Assembly (NCBI GenBank): GCA_030432905.1 | Contig: JAUILU010000008.1 | Span: forward strand, 1-64,000 | Origin: Phycisphaerae bacterium | GTDB taxonomy: Bacteria; Planctomycetota; Phycisphaerae; Phycisphaerales; UBA1924 | Direction: 5' to 3' | DNA: 64,000 bases | Shown: in pieces, positions 1 to 8,814 of the stretch | How positions within the stretch are numbered: position 1 is the stretch's first letter | Layout of the letters: each line of letters begins with the position of its first letter | Translations under genes and position numbers: made by a program | Notes under the pieces: generated by a model | The model's database searches: none | What the model saw: only the letters and a program-made list of their open reading frames with translations | What the model was told of the DNA's origin: nothing

Positions 1-967
1 GGAAGTTGTCCCAGCGGGCGGGGAAGCAGCAAAGGGCGGCGTTGTCGATCATCGCGCCTAGCTCTTTGCGGGGCACCGGCGGCAGGAACCGGAACTTGCT
101 TTCCCACTTCGGATCGATCAGCTTCTGCACGTGCTTGCGCATGGACCTGCCGAAGGGGCCAGAGCCGGTGTCGCCGCCGACGAAGGTGAACGAGGCGCGG
201 ACGCCGCGTTCGAGCAGCAACTGCCCGGCCCGTGCCAGGATGTCCACGCCTTTGCGCTGCTCCATGCGTCCGAAGTAGAGCACGACGGGATCGGGTGTGC
301 GATCCGCAGGGGCTTCGTCTTGTGCGCCGGCGGGCTGGCGGAGGTCGGTGATGGAATCGAGATCGAACGGGTAGCGGAGCACGTGGCCCGACTTGATGTT
401 GCCGAGGTTGTGCTTGCCGATGTAGTCGGAGGTGATCGCGAGCAGGTCGGTCGAGGGGCTGAGCACGAGGTCGGCGTGCGCGATCGATTCGTGCTCCATG
501 ATGTCGAGGTACGCCGCGTAGTGCGGGTAGGTCGAGTCGTTGTCGAGGGTTCGGCAGAGATCGGAACTGGTGTGCAGCCTGCAGACGAGCGCGACATTGT
601 CGAACTCGCGGGTTGTCCTTTTGGCCTGGCTGAGCGCGTGGCCCTCGGCCCAGTAGTCGGGGTACTCGATGACGTCGAAGCCGAAGCGTTCGTGGAGCCT
701 GCGGATCGTTTTAAGGACGGCCATGCTGTGGCGTGCGTAGGGGTAGTTGTGGTCGAGCCGGGGCGGGCCGTCGACCGGGTCGATGACGTGGAAGGTGACG
801 CCCGGGAACTCGGAATGGCCCCGTTCGAGGACGCCCTCGTGGTTGCGTGTGAGGACGTGGACGTCGTGGCCGGCGTCGGTCAGCGCGCGTGCCCAGTTGG
901 CGGCGTAGGTGCCGATGCCGGCGCCGAAGTACGGCGCGAACTCCCTGGAAACGATGCAGACCTTCAT
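1..967 (-). CDS. Glycosyltransferase family 4 (GT-B), partial at the window edge
   Basis: A minus-strand frame starts at an ATG at 967 and stays open to base 1 (about 322 codons), so the C-terminus is missing. The N-terminus (MKVCIVSREFAPYFGAGIG) is the usual GT4 opening: a strand followed by a Gly-rich acceptor loop. A second Rossmann domain starts near residue 220 (VVLYFGRMEQRKGVDILARA) with the RxxxRKG donor-site signature. The cut falls at FPARWDNF, where GT4 enzymes carry their P-S-x-x-E-x-F nucleotide-sugar motif. The family moves sugar from NDP-sugars in the cytoplasm, usually for surface polysaccharide. Acceptor and sugar cannot be told. A dense opposite-strand reading frame here is only a GC-rich shadow. 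Confidence 0.85.
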   Translation of the reverse strand, partial: MKVCIVSREFAPYFGAGIGTYAANWARALTDAGHDVHVLTRNHEGVLERGHSEFPGVTFHVIDPVDGPPRLDHNYPYARHSMAVLKTIRRLHERFGFDVIEYPDYWAEGHALSQAKRTTREFDNVALVCRLHTSSDLCRTLDNDSTYPHYAAYLDIMEHESIAHADLVLSPSTDLLAITSDYIGKHNLGNIKSGHVLRYPFDLDSITDLRQPAGAQDEAPADRTPDPVVLYFGRMEQRKGVDILARAGQLLLERGVRASFTFVGGDTGSGPFGRSMRKHVQKLIDPKWESKFRFLPPVPRKELGAMIDNAALCCFPARWDNF

Positions 968-1203
968 AGACCCCTCTGAAACCGCGATCAGATACCGTAA
1001 ACGATAGCGTCGGAGTTGCCCCTAGCTATGGAAGTGGGCGTAGTCACCCCTAAGAAGTGGTTATCAGGCCCTTGGCAGCACTCCAGGGCATGGGATGTAC
1101 AGATCCAGGTTCAGCCGCATACGACACGTGGATTTCGTAGTTTCGATTGAAGCACTAGCCACTGCTTGCGGTACACTGTGATTGCCAAGGAGGTTGCTCG
1201 AAA

Positions 1204-2943
1204 ATGAACTCTAAACGCCTGCTTCCGACCATCCTGGCTGTCTTCTCAACGGCCTCAGCGTACGGACAACCCGTTGAATACAAAATCCTTGCGGTCAGCG
1301 ATCGGCAGGCAATAGGTTTGGGCACAGGAATAAACTATAACGGGCTGGATGCCCCGTTCATCGATGAATCAGGCCGCGTGACATTTCGGAGTTACTTTGG
1401 CAATGTCACCTCATACCTGCACCGCATACCAGGCAGCGAACCCCCTCTTATTCTGCGTGCGGGAGATTCACCCGTTGACCTTGGCCCCAACGCACGCATT
1501 GGCACAACACTGTGGGCCGAAGACATCAGCAGAGACGGCGATATCCTAATATTTTCACAGATAAACTTTTTAGATTCAACCCCTGCCCCCACACTCTACG
1601 GCTACGGGACCTATACAGACGCGTTATCCGGATTTGGTGTTTCTGGCCTTGGTGGCGGAACCGCGCCAGGATCTGGTGCTCTCTTTTGTATTCTCAGTCA
1701 CTACACAGTCAGAACAAGTTTCAGTACTGCCGGACACCTTGCGATCTACTCAAATCTCTGCGGCCCCAATGTACACAACAGAAATGCAAGAGGCATCTGG
1801 GTGACGGACAATAACGGACAGAACATGCAGCTTGTTATTCTGTCAAACAACCCGAACCCAAACGACTCAAGCCAATGGATTAGCGTCAGCAACGACATCA
1901 ACGTAAACAGCTCTGGAACTGTGGTTTTCAGCGGCACCCTTTCCAGAGGAACAGTAACACCTGAAAACAACAGCGCCGTGTTCGCGTGGAACGAATCAAC
2001 CGGCCTCTCCACTATTGTCAGAGAGGGAGACCCGGTCCCCGGATTCCCGCCGACGGTGACCTTTCGAGAAAGTCCAAGTGCACGCATAAACGATCTAGGG
2101 CACACGCTGATATGGGGTTTGATCCAGGGTCCCGGTATCACAGACGACGCGAACCAGATCCTGATCTCTGATAGAGGAGGCAACGGGTTCGAGCATGTGT
2201 ACCGCGAAGGAATCCAGGCACCCGGGCTGACACCCGGGGTAAAGATCTCCAAGATCAAAAATGTCTACTTTAACAACAGGAGTCAGATCGGATTCTTCAG
2301 CGATGTTGTCGGGCCCACGATGCCCTTTGAAGACGAGACGTACTTCTGGGCCGATGATGGCTCGCAAGGGCTCAACCCAGTCGCTCGCACCGGCCAGAAT
2401 GTTCCGGGATACACAAACGAATACACACTCGATGATTTTTGGTACACCGACTTTGGTGCACCCCCGAATCCCGAGGACCCGGTGTTCACCGACCAGGGCA
2501 GGCTTCTATTTGTGGGCCAGCTCACCTATCCGTCGGCACTGCCCGGCAGCTTGCCACGGGTTCATTTCATGACCGATGAGGTGAACGAACTGCGTCTGAT
2601 CGCCCCCCAGGGCGCACAGCTTGACGTCAGCAACGACCCGAACAACCCTGAGCTCAGAACAATCTCGCGGTCTTCATTCAGACTCCGAGGCAGCACCAAC
2701 GATGCGGAGCAGGTCGCACTCTTAGTCCGGTTCACGGATGACACCTCCGCGATTGTTCTCGCGAGCTACGCCGACGGGTGTCTTGCCGATGTCAACGGCG
2801 ACGGACAGGCGACGCCGACCGACTTTACGGCGTGGCTCTCGGCGTTCAACGCCAACGCGCCCGGGTGCGACCAGAACGGCGACGGGCAGTGCACCCCCAC
2901 CGACTTCTCGGCTTGGATCAGCAACTACACGATCGGCTGCTGA
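1204..2943 (+). CDS. Secreted NxxGxxAF-type repeat protein with C-terminal GC-type dockerin
   Basis: 579 residues. A signal peptide (MNSKRLLPTILAVFSTASAYG) precedes a body of recurring N-x-x-G-x-V-x-F-like units, for example near NVNSSGTVVFSG, INDLGHTLIWG and FTDQGRLLFVG. These resemble the 'choice-of-anchor' NxxGxxAF tandem-repeat proteins of planctomycetes. The last ~56 residues hold two dockerin-like calcium loops (DVNGDGQATPTDF and DQNGDGQCTPTDF) and end in the Gly-Cys that defines GC-type dockerins. The start is supported by AAGGAGG at 1187-1193. Codon use in the body is AT-richer than in the dockerin end, which suggests the module was joined to a body of different origin. The probable site is the cell surface; the ligand is unknown. 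Confidence 0.85.
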   Translation: MNSKRLLPTILAVFSTASAYGQPVEYKILAVSDRQAIGLGTGINYNGLDAPFIDESGRVTFRSYFGNVTSYLHRIPGSEPPLILRAGDSPVDLGPNARIGTTLWAEDISRDGDILIFSQINFLDSTPAPTLYGYGTYTDALSGFGVSGLGGGTAPGSGALFCILSHYTVRTSFSTAGHLAIYSNLCGPNVHNRNARGIWVTDNNGQNMQLVILSNNPNPNDSSQWISVSNDINVNSSGTVVFSGTLSRGTVTPENNSAVFAWNESTGLSTIVREGDPVPGFPPTVTFRESPSARINDLGHTLIWGLIQGPGITDDANQILISDRGGNGFEHVYREGIQAPGLTPGVKISKIKNVYFNNRSQIGFFSDVVGPTMPFEDETYFWADDGSQGLNPVARTGQNVPGYTNEYTLDDFWYTDFGAPPNPEDPVFTDQGRLLFVGQLTYPSALPGSLPRVHFMTDEVNELRLIAPQGAQLDVSNDPNNPELRTISRSSFRLRGSTNDAEQVALLVRFTDDTSAIVLASYADGCLADVNGDGQATPTDFTAWLSAFNANAPGCDQNGDGQCTPTDFSAWISNYTIGC

Positions 2944-2968
2944 AGCCGATCAGCGATCGGGCGCGGGG

Positions 2969-4450
2969 TCATTCGGTGTGGTTGCCGAAGAGCAGGCCGA
3001 TGTACGGCTCGTCTTGTGGTTTGAGGAAGATGTAGACGTGGTCGTTTTCTTGGATGCGGGTCTTGCCGCGCGCGGCGATGAGCTCGGTGCCCCGGACGAC
3101 CAGTATCGCCGAGGCGTGCTCGGGGAACTGGATCTCGGCGAACGTGGCGCCGCAGGCGGCGACGGTTGATTCGATGTGGTAGACGCGGATCTCGCCGTCG
3201 AGGTTCTGGAGCGAGTGCATCTCGATCGCGGCCGAGGGTGATGGGGCTTCTCGGTCGCCGACGCCGAGCCAGCGTGTCGATGGGACGATGCTCGCTCCGG
3301 GCACGATCGCGGAGACAACCACAATAAAGAAGACGATGTGGAAGATGCGGTCGGCGCCCGGGATGTCCGCCATGACGGGGAACATGGCGAGGATGATCGG
3401 GACCGCGCCTCGCAGGCCGACCCAGCAGATGTACTTGACCTCGTTTGCCGGCAGCCGCATGGGCAGCAGACAAAGCCACGTCGCAAGGGGCCTTGCAACC
3501 AGCGCCAGCGCCAGCCCGAGCACGAGGCCCTGTCCCGCAACGGGCAGCAGCTTCGACGGGAACACAAGCAGCCCGAGCATGAGGAACATCGTGACCTGGC
3601 TGAGCCACGCGATGGCGTCGTGGACACGCGCGAGGCCGGCTTTATAAGGAAGGCTGCCGTTGCCCAGCACTGTGCCCGCGGCGAAGACGGCAAGGAACCC
3701 GCTTCCCCAGAAAAGCGTCGCCAGGCCGTACGCCACGAAACCGCAGGCGAGCGTTGCAACCGGGAAGAGCCCGCTGGAACGGATGCGCAGCCTTGCCAGA
3801 AGCCATCGTCCCGCCAACCCAATGCCGATGCCGATCGCTGCCCCGACGACGAGTTCCAGCGGCACCAGCGCGACGAGCATAAGAGGCGACACGTTGCCAC
3901 CGCCGACGACCTCGATCATGGCGACCGTCAGGATGACCGCCATTGGGTCGTTGATACAGCTCTCGACTTCGAGGATGCGCCTGGGTCGTTTATTGATCTG
4001 CAGGCCCCCACCGCGGAGCACCGCGAACACAGCCGCGGCGTCGGTCGAGGACACAATCGCGCCAAGCAGGAGCGCCTCGGGCCAGTTCATGCCAAGAAGC
4101 CTCGCGACGCCCGCCATCAGCCCGGCGGTCAACAGCACGCCGAGGGTTGCCAGCAGACCCGAGGGCAGGGCGCTCTCTCGGATCGCGCGGTAGCTGGTGT
4201 TGAACCCGCCGTCGAAAAGGATCAGGATGAGGGCGATGGTGCCGATGCGGTAGGCGAAGGCGTGGTTGTCGAAGCTGACCCCGCCCAGGGCCTCGGAGCC
4301 GCCCAGCATCCCGAGCCCGAGGAACAGCAGCACCACCGGCACGCCCAGCCGATCGAGCGTGCGGGTGAAAAACACGCTAAAGGCCATCAGCAGACCAAAG
4401 ACCAGAAGCAGGACAGCGCTGGCAGCGGGCTCGGAAAGGGCGAGGTGCAT
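2969..4450 (-). CDS. nhaP2: Potassium/proton antiporter, NhaP2/CvrA-type (CPA1 family)
   Basis: 493 residues with roughly twelve hydrophobic segments up to about residue 385. The core carries the CPA motif AIVSSTDAAAVF near residue 145, whose Asp takes part in cation/proton exchange. The C-terminal ~100 residues are soluble and resemble a TrkA-C/RCK-C ligand-binding domain, the arrangement of NhaP2-type K+/H+ antiporters rather than plain NhaA/NhaP. It acts in the inner membrane in K+ and pH homeostasis. It is convergent with the upstream dockerin gene and divergent from nuoD, with about 110 bp between the starts. Family placement is firm; K+ versus Na+ preference is inferred. Confidence 0.88.
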   Translation of the reverse strand: MHLALSEPAASAVLLLVFGLLMAFSVFFTRTLDRLGVPVVLLFLGLGMLGGSEALGGVSFDNHAFAYRIGTIALILILFDGGFNTSYRAIRESALPSGLLATLGVLLTAGLMAGVARLLGMNWPEALLLGAIVSSTDAAAVFAVLRGGGLQINKRPRRILEVESCINDPMAVILTVAMIEVVGGGNVSPLMLVALVPLELVVGAAIGIGIGLAGRWLLARLRIRSSGLFPVATLACGFVAYGLATLFWGSGFLAVFAAGTVLGNGSLPYKAGLARVHDAIAWLSQVTMFLMLGLLVFPSKLLPVAGQGLVLGLALALVARPLATWLCLLPMRLPANEVKYICWVGLRGAVPIILAMFPVMADIPGADRIFHIVFFIVVVSAIVPGASIVPSTRWLGVGDREAPSPSAAIEMHSLQNLDGEIRVYHIESTVAACGATFAEIQFPEHASAILVVRGTELIAARGKTRIQENDHVYIFLKPQDEPYIGLLFGNHTE

Positions 4451-4560
4451 CCAGCATCATTGCGGACAGCACCCCCGATTGCCTGCATCGATGGCCCTAT
4501 TTGGGTCGAGAGAGCCGCGAAGATGCCCCCTACACTCCCAAGCACGAAGGAGCCGGAATC

Positions 4561-5850
4561 ATGCCCTACACGCTCAAACCAGACCAAGGCCTCGATGTTG
4601 ACGCCGAGACCACGCCCTACCTCGACAGCATGGTCGATACCGGCGACCGCTGGACGCTCAACTTCGGCCCCCAGCACCCGGCGACCCACACCACGCTCCG
4701 CCTCGTCCTCCAGCTCGACGGCGAGCGGGTCGCACGCTGCACGCCGCATATCGGCTACCTGCACTCGGGCTTCGAGAAGCTCGCCGAGGTCATGGACTAC
4801 AACCAGTACGTCACCATCACGAGCCGGACCAACTACCTCAGCCCGCTCTCGAACAACATGGCCTGGCACCACACGGTCGAGAAGCTCTTTAGCATCGACC
4901 TGACCCCGAGGGCCAAGGTCCTGCGCACGATCATGGCCGAGCTCGCTCGGATTCAGGACCACCTGCTCTGTGTCGGCGCGGCTGCGCTCGACCTCGGCGC
5001 ATTCACGGGCTTCCTCTACGCCTTCAACCCGCGCGAGAAGATCTACGACATCTGCGACTACATCGCCGGCCAGCGCTTCCACCCAGACTGGACCCGCGTC
5101 GGCGGCCTGATGCAGGACCTGCCCGACGAGGACGTCTTCAAGCTCATGGTCAAGGAGTTCATCAACGACGACCTAGTCAAAGCCATCGGCGACCTCGAGA
5201 AGCTCGTCGAGCGCAACCGCATCTTCATGGACCGCACGCAGGGCGTCGGCATCATCAGCAAGGAAGACGCGATCAACTGGTCGCTGTCAGGCCCCATCGC
5301 CCGCGCGTCGGGTGTGCGCCGGGACATCCGCAAGGACGAGCCATACCTCTGCTACGAGGACAACTGGGACGGACAGGGCGCCGAGGCTGTCAAGTTCAGC
5401 GTGCCGCTGGCCAGTGATGGTGACGTGTACAACCGCTTCCTCGTCCGCATCGAAGAGATCAAGCAGGCCCGCGGCATCATCAACCAGCTCATCAACGACA
5501 TCCCGGGCGGCTCGGTGGACACGTTCGCCGACTCGAAGATGGTCAAGCCCGACAAGGCCGACGTGTACGGCTCGATCGAGGGCCTGATCCAGCACTTCGA
5601 GCTGGTGATGAGCAACCGGGGCTGGAAGCCGCCCGTCGCCGAGTGCTACGGCTGCAACGAGACCGCCAACGGCGAGATGGGCTACTACATCGTCAGTGAC
5701 GGCACCAACCGCCCGTGGCGCGTGAAGACGAGGCCGCCGAGCTTCATCAACTACTCGACGATGAGCAAGATGATCGAGGGCCACATGCTCGCAGATATCG
5801 TGGCGGTGCTCGGGTCGATTAATGTGGTGGCGGCTGAGCTCGATCGCTGA
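4561..5850 (+). CDS. nuoD: NADH-quinone oxidoreductase subunit D
   Basis: 429 residues, close to the usual 400-430. NuoD is the 49-kDa-type subunit of complex I that forms the quinone pocket with NuoB. Family signatures include LNFGPQHPATHTTLRL, HIGYLHSGFEKLAE, the GFLYAFNPREKIYDI region and the C-terminal ADIVAVLGSI. A longer frame begins at 4501, but the ATG at 4561 has GAAGGAG at 4546-4552 at good spacing and gives the normal N-terminus, so it is preferred. No other nuo gene is adjacent: neighbours are an antiporter and an N-acetyltransferase. nuoE and nuoF lie about 10 and 17 kb downstream. Confidence 0.96.
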   Translation: MPYTLKPDQGLDVDAETTPYLDSMVDTGDRWTLNFGPQHPATHTTLRLVLQLDGERVARCTPHIGYLHSGFEKLAEVMDYNQYVTITSRTNYLSPLSNNMAWHHTVEKLFSIDLTPRAKVLRTIMAELARIQDHLLCVGAAALDLGAFTGFLYAFNPREKIYDICDYIAGQRFHPDWTRVGGLMQDLPDEDVFKLMVKEFINDDLVKAIGDLEKLVERNRIFMDRTQGVGIISKEDAINWSLSGPIARASGVRRDIRKDEPYLCYEDNWDGQGAEAVKFSVPLASDGDVYNRFLVRIEEIKQARGIINQLINDIPGGSVDTFADSKMVKPDKADVYGSIEGLIQHFELVMSNRGWKPPVAECYGCNETANGEMGYYIVSDGTNRPWRVKTRPPSFINYSTMSKMIEGHMLADIVAVLGSINVVAAELDR

Positions 5851-5872
5851 TTGAGTCCGCTCCACTCAGGCC

Positions 5873-6712
5873 ATGTCATTCACTAACTTCAACCTCCCCG
5901 CCTACCTCACCCGCATCGGCTGCGAACATCTTGCCGGTGCTGCGCCGACACTGGACACCCTGAAGCAGATCCAACTCAGCCACGCGTGCTCGATCCCGTT
6001 TGAGAATCTGGATGTGCTGCTGGGCGCACCGATCGTGCTCGACATCGAGAGTGTTCAGCGGAAACTCGTCGCGGCTCGCCGGGGTGGGTACTGCTTCGAG
6101 CAGGGGACGCTGATGGAGGCGGCGCTGTCGGCGATGGGGTTTGAGGTCGCCGGGCTCTCGGCGCGGGTGCGGGTGTCGGCGGGGCGCGCGTTTACGCCCA
6201 CGCGGACGCACCTCTTCTGCCGGGTCACGATCGACGAAGTGCCCTGGCTCGTTGATGTGGGCGTGGGCAGCCAGTCGGCGACGGCGCCCGTGCGGATGGA
6301 CACGAGCGATGTGCAGGACACGCCGCACGACACGAGGCGGATCGTGCCCGACGACGACCCCTCGACCGACACGGGCATCGCGCGCATGTTCCACCAGGTG
6401 AAGCACGACAGCGAGTGGATCGACGTCTGCGACTTCACGGGCGAGACGATGCCGATGGTCGATCGCGAGGTCGCCAACTGGTGGACGAGCACGAGCCCTG
6501 ACTCGAAGTTCCGCACGCACCTGATGGCTGCACGAGCCGAACGCGACGGTACGCGGCACTCGCTCTCGGCGACCGGCTACTCGCACCGACGGGGCGGTGA
6601 AACGCTCACCACCGAGCCGATCGAGTCGAACGGCCGGCTCTTGACGATCCTCGCGGACGTGTTCGGGCTTGTGATGCCCAAGGGGACCGAGTTCCCGCGG
6701 GAATCCGTGTAG
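5873..6712 (+). CDS. nat: Arylamine N-acetyltransferase
   Basis: 279 residues, the normal size for bacterial NATs. The cysteine-protease-like catalytic triad is visible: Cys74 in RGGYCFEQ, His113 in THLFCRV and Asp128 in LVDVGVG, with family spacing. The N-terminal SIPFENLDV motif is also typical. The enzyme moves acetyl from acetyl-CoA to arylamines or hydrazines by a ping-pong mechanism in the cytosol. The natural substrate in planctomycetes is unknown. It follows nuoD by only 22 bp, so it may be co-transcribed, but no functional tie is evident. Confidence 0.92.
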   Translation: MSFTNFNLPAYLTRIGCEHLAGAAPTLDTLKQIQLSHACSIPFENLDVLLGAPIVLDIESVQRKLVAARRGGYCFEQGTLMEAALSAMGFEVAGLSARVRVSAGRAFTPTRTHLFCRVTIDEVPWLVDVGVGSQSATAPVRMDTSDVQDTPHDTRRIVPDDDPSTDTGIARMFHQVKHDSEWIDVCDFTGETMPMVDREVANWWTSTSPDSKFRTHLMAARAERDGTRHSLSATGYSHRRGGETLTTEPIESNGRLLTILADVFGLVMPKGTEFPRESV

Positions 6713-6739
6713 CCGAAACGGGCGCGGCTAAACTCGGGC

Positions 6740-6946
6740 ATGCCATTTATCAATCTCAAAGTCACCGGCAAGCCCACACCCGAGCAGAAGGCCCAGATCG
6801 TGCGGGAATTCACGGACACTCTTGTCCGCGTGCTTGACAAGAACCCGGCGACGACCCACATCGTGATCGACGAGGTCGCCGACGAGAACTGGGGCTTCGA
6901 CGGTGTGCTGACGACCGAGTACCGCAAACGCCAATCCGAGAAGTGA
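6740..6946 (+). CDS. 4-oxalocrotonate tautomerase family protein
   Basis: 68 residues, the size of a single 4-OT subunit. The sequence begins MPFINLKVTG; after removal of Met, Pro1 is the catalytic base of this superfamily. The VIDEVADENWGFDG segment matches the conserved C-terminal NWG region. Members form hexamers that shuffle keto-enol tautomers, originally in catechol meta-cleavage; here the substrate is unknown. It sits 27 bp after nat and 48 bp before a PhnB-like gene, a small run of probable small-molecule enzymes. Confidence 0.9.
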   Translation: MPFINLKVTGKPTPEQKAQIVREFTDTLVRVLDKNPATTHIVIDEVADENWGFDGVLTTEYRKRQSEK

Positions 6947-6994
6947 CGCGGGTATGTGTTAGACTGCGCCCAGCGTCTGAATTGGAGAACCGCC

Positions 6995-7465
6995 ATGCAG
7001 TCCATCACCCCGTTTCTCTGGTACGACGGCAACGCCGAGGAAGCGGTTGAGCTGTACACGTCGGTGTTCCCGAACTCGCGCGTCGTGAGCGTGATGCGGC
7101 AGGGCGAGGCGGGGCCGAACGAGCCGGGGAGTGTGCTGTCGATCACGTTCGAGCTGAACGGACAGACGCTGCACGCGATGAACGGCGGGCCCGGGCAGCC
7201 CTTCAACATGAGCATCAGCCTCATGGTCGAGGCGAACACGCAGGACGAGATCGACCGGTACTACGACGGGCTCTCGGGCGGCGGCGAGGCGCTGCCCTGC
7301 GGCTGGGTGAAAGACCGGTTCGGGCTGCACTGGCAGGTCACGCCGAAGCGTCTGATGCAGCTCATGTCGCACGAGGACGCCGGTGTGGCGAAGAAGGCGG
7401 CCGAGGCGATGTTCCAGATGACGAAGATCGACATCGCGGCGCTCGAGGAAGCCGTCGGCGGCTAG
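6995..7465 (+). CDS. VOC-superfamily PhnB-like protein (glyoxalase/demethylubiquinone-methyltransferase-like)
   Basis: 156 residues in the vicinal-oxygen-chelate fold. The opening QSITPFLWYDGNAEEAVELY, the VFPNSRV segment and CGWVKDRFGLHWQVTP are hallmarks of the PhnB/'3-demethylubiquinone-9 3-methyltransferase-like' family. Despite that old name, the members have no proven methyltransferase activity. The ATG at 6995 matches the family N-terminus and has a GGAG about 9 nt upstream; a longer frame from 6956 is unlikely. It lies last in the nat-tautomerase group. The function cannot be narrowed further. Confidence 0.88.
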   Translation: MQSITPFLWYDGNAEEAVELYTSVFPNSRVVSVMRQGEAGPNEPGSVLSITFELNGQTLHAMNGGPGQPFNMSISLMVEANTQDEIDRYYDGLSGGGEALPCGWVKDRFGLHWQVTPKRLMQLMSHEDAGVAKKAAEAMFQMTKIDIAALEEAVGG

Positions 7466-7600
7466 CGTCGCCGCGAAACCCGCACTCGCTGTGGTGAGAT
7501 TTTACGCGACAGATGACAGGTATCAGCGTGCAATCGTGGGTGCCGCCCGATTTCTCCGCGGATTCTTGGACCTTTGACAGATCAGATGTAGCTTGAAAGT

Positions 7601-7616
7601 ACAGGGGTTCCCCTGT
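7601..7616. promoter_or_regulatory. Inverted repeat in the leader of a PEP-CTERM-like gene
   Basis: Arms ACAGGGG and CCCCTGT flank a TT centre, followed at once by a second pairing (CCCGG...CCGGG). Closer to the gene, at about 7700-7715, the phrase GGTGGCGCAAAGCCC recalls the CGCAAAGCC core of c-di-GMP-I (GEMM) riboswitches. The expected 5' half of that riboswitch was not found by eye, so this is only a possible structured leader in a 270-bp gene-free gap. Confidence 0.25.
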
Positions 7617-7735
7617 CGGCTCCCGGTGTGCGAAGCCGGGGCTGTGCTTAGGTTGGTGGGCCAGTCTGCTTGTCGCGTGGGAGCGGTTCCTGATCGCGGT
7701 GGCGCAAAGCCCGATTCACAAGACTGGAGTCAGGT

Positions 7736-8263
7736 ATGAAACTGATTAACGGAACAGCCTGCGCGATAGGTGCGCTTCTAGCGTGCAGCGCGGCCGGCGA
7801 TATCGTGGTGTACAACGACAGCGCGAGTATCACCGAGAGCGGGCAGGAGTTCGTGTACACGTTCAACAACGTCCCGCTCGCACTCAGCGGCGGCACGCTC
7901 ACTGTCTTCGGGCTCGGGGACTACAGCATCGTCCCACCAAGCTCGGAAACGATGACGTGGGACATGGACGGCATCGCAACAGACATCGGGTTCAATGAAG
8001 AGGCGTTCGAAGATCCGAACAACATCGATCTGTTCCAGAACGATGTCTCGCAGACTTGGGCGGTCTCGTTCGGAGACATGGCGGCGATCACCGCTGACGG
8101 TTCGTTTACGCTCACGCTCACCAACGCAACAGCGGTCAACTTCTTCGTCGATCAGCCAGACGACTTCCTCGCCTTCCGCCTGAGCTACGACGCGATCCCG
8201 GCGCCCGGTTCGGCGGGCGTGCTCGCGGCGATGGGGCTCGCGGTCATGCGACGCAGACGCTGA
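7736..8263 (+). CDS. Secreted protein with PEP-CTERM-like sorting tail
   Basis: 175 residues. The N-terminal signal peptide is MKLINGTACAIGALLACSAAG. The mature part is acidic, beta-rich and of unknown function. The C-terminus IPAPGSAGVLAAMGLAVMRRRR is the three-part sorting signal (short Pro motif, hydrophobic helix, Arg cluster) seen in Phycisphaerales. In characterised relatives, such tails are processed by exosortase-like enzymes for surface display; none is encoded in this window. The gene is monocistronic, after a 270-bp gap with possible RNA structure. Confidence 0.82.
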   Translation: MKLINGTACAIGALLACSAAGDIVVYNDSASITESGQEFVYTFNNVPLALSGGTLTVFGLGDYSIVPPSSETMTWDMDGIATDIGFNEEAFEDPNNIDLFQNDVSQTWAVSFGDMAAITADGSFTLTLTNATAVNFFVDQPDDFLAFRLSYDAIPAPGSAGVLAAMGLAVMRRRR

Positions 8264-8286
8264 GCAAACGCTGTTACCATGTGCTG

Positions 8287-8811
8287 ATGCACAACGACAC
8301 CGATTCAAGAATGACACTCACAGCGGGCGGGCTCTCGGGCTCGTCCGCGTTTATGCGCGCACTCGCGTGCGCCGCCCTGGTCGCGATCGTGCCCATTGCG
8401 CTGCCCGCGTGCAAGAGCACCGTCTGCCACCTGCCGGCAGAACCGATCAACGCGGAATCGCTCGCGGGCGATTGGTACATCGCGAGCGTCTACGGCGAAG
8501 AGGTGGCGCCGCTGCTTCAAGACGGCGGCCGAACACCCGCGATCACCATCAACGCCGACGGCACGATCGCCGGATTCGCGGGCGTGAACCGTGTGAACGG
8601 ATCGGTAGATGCCGAGATGCTGGCGCGTGGCGAATGGGTTGCCTCATCGATGGCGACGACACGGATGGCGGGCGAGCCGGGCATGATGGCGCTCGAGCAG
8701 AAGATCCTGTCGGCGCTCCAGAGCGCGGACACGGTCATGCACACGGGCGGCTCGGTTGTTCTCGCAGAATCGGGCGAACCCGTCCTTACGCTGACACCCG
8801 CGAACCGCTGA
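8287..8811 (+). CDS. META/HslJ-like domain lipoprotein
   Basis: About 175 residues. A hydrophobic segment ends in ALPAC, a near-lipobox that probably makes this a lipoprotein. The mature part follows the META (DUF306/HslJ) pattern: LAGDWYIASVYGEEV, then TINADGTIAGFAGVNRVNGS, then a SSMATTRMAG stretch and EQKILSALQSAD. Such domains occur in envelope-stress and heat-shock proteins with no known enzymatic role. The start is uncertain: GTG 8281, ATG 8287, ATG 8311 and ATG 8353 are all in frame, and none has a clear ribosome-binding site. It is convergent with arsM, leaving only 3 bp. Confidence 0.8.
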   Translation: MHNDTDSRMTLTAGGLSGSSAFMRALACAALVAIVPIALPACKSTVCHLPAEPINAESLAGDWYIASVYGEEVAPLLQDGGRTPAITINADGTIAGFAGVNRVNGSVDAEMLARGEWVASSMATTRMAGEPGMMALEQKILSALQSADTVMHTGGSVVLAESGEPVLTLTPANR

Positions 8812-8814
8812 CGT

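Noticed and set aside
3338..4903. A 521-codon plus-strand frame opposite the NhaP2 gene
   Set aside because: Charged, low-complexity translation with no family likeness, lying exactly opposite a well-supported membrane transporter; a GC-rich shadow.
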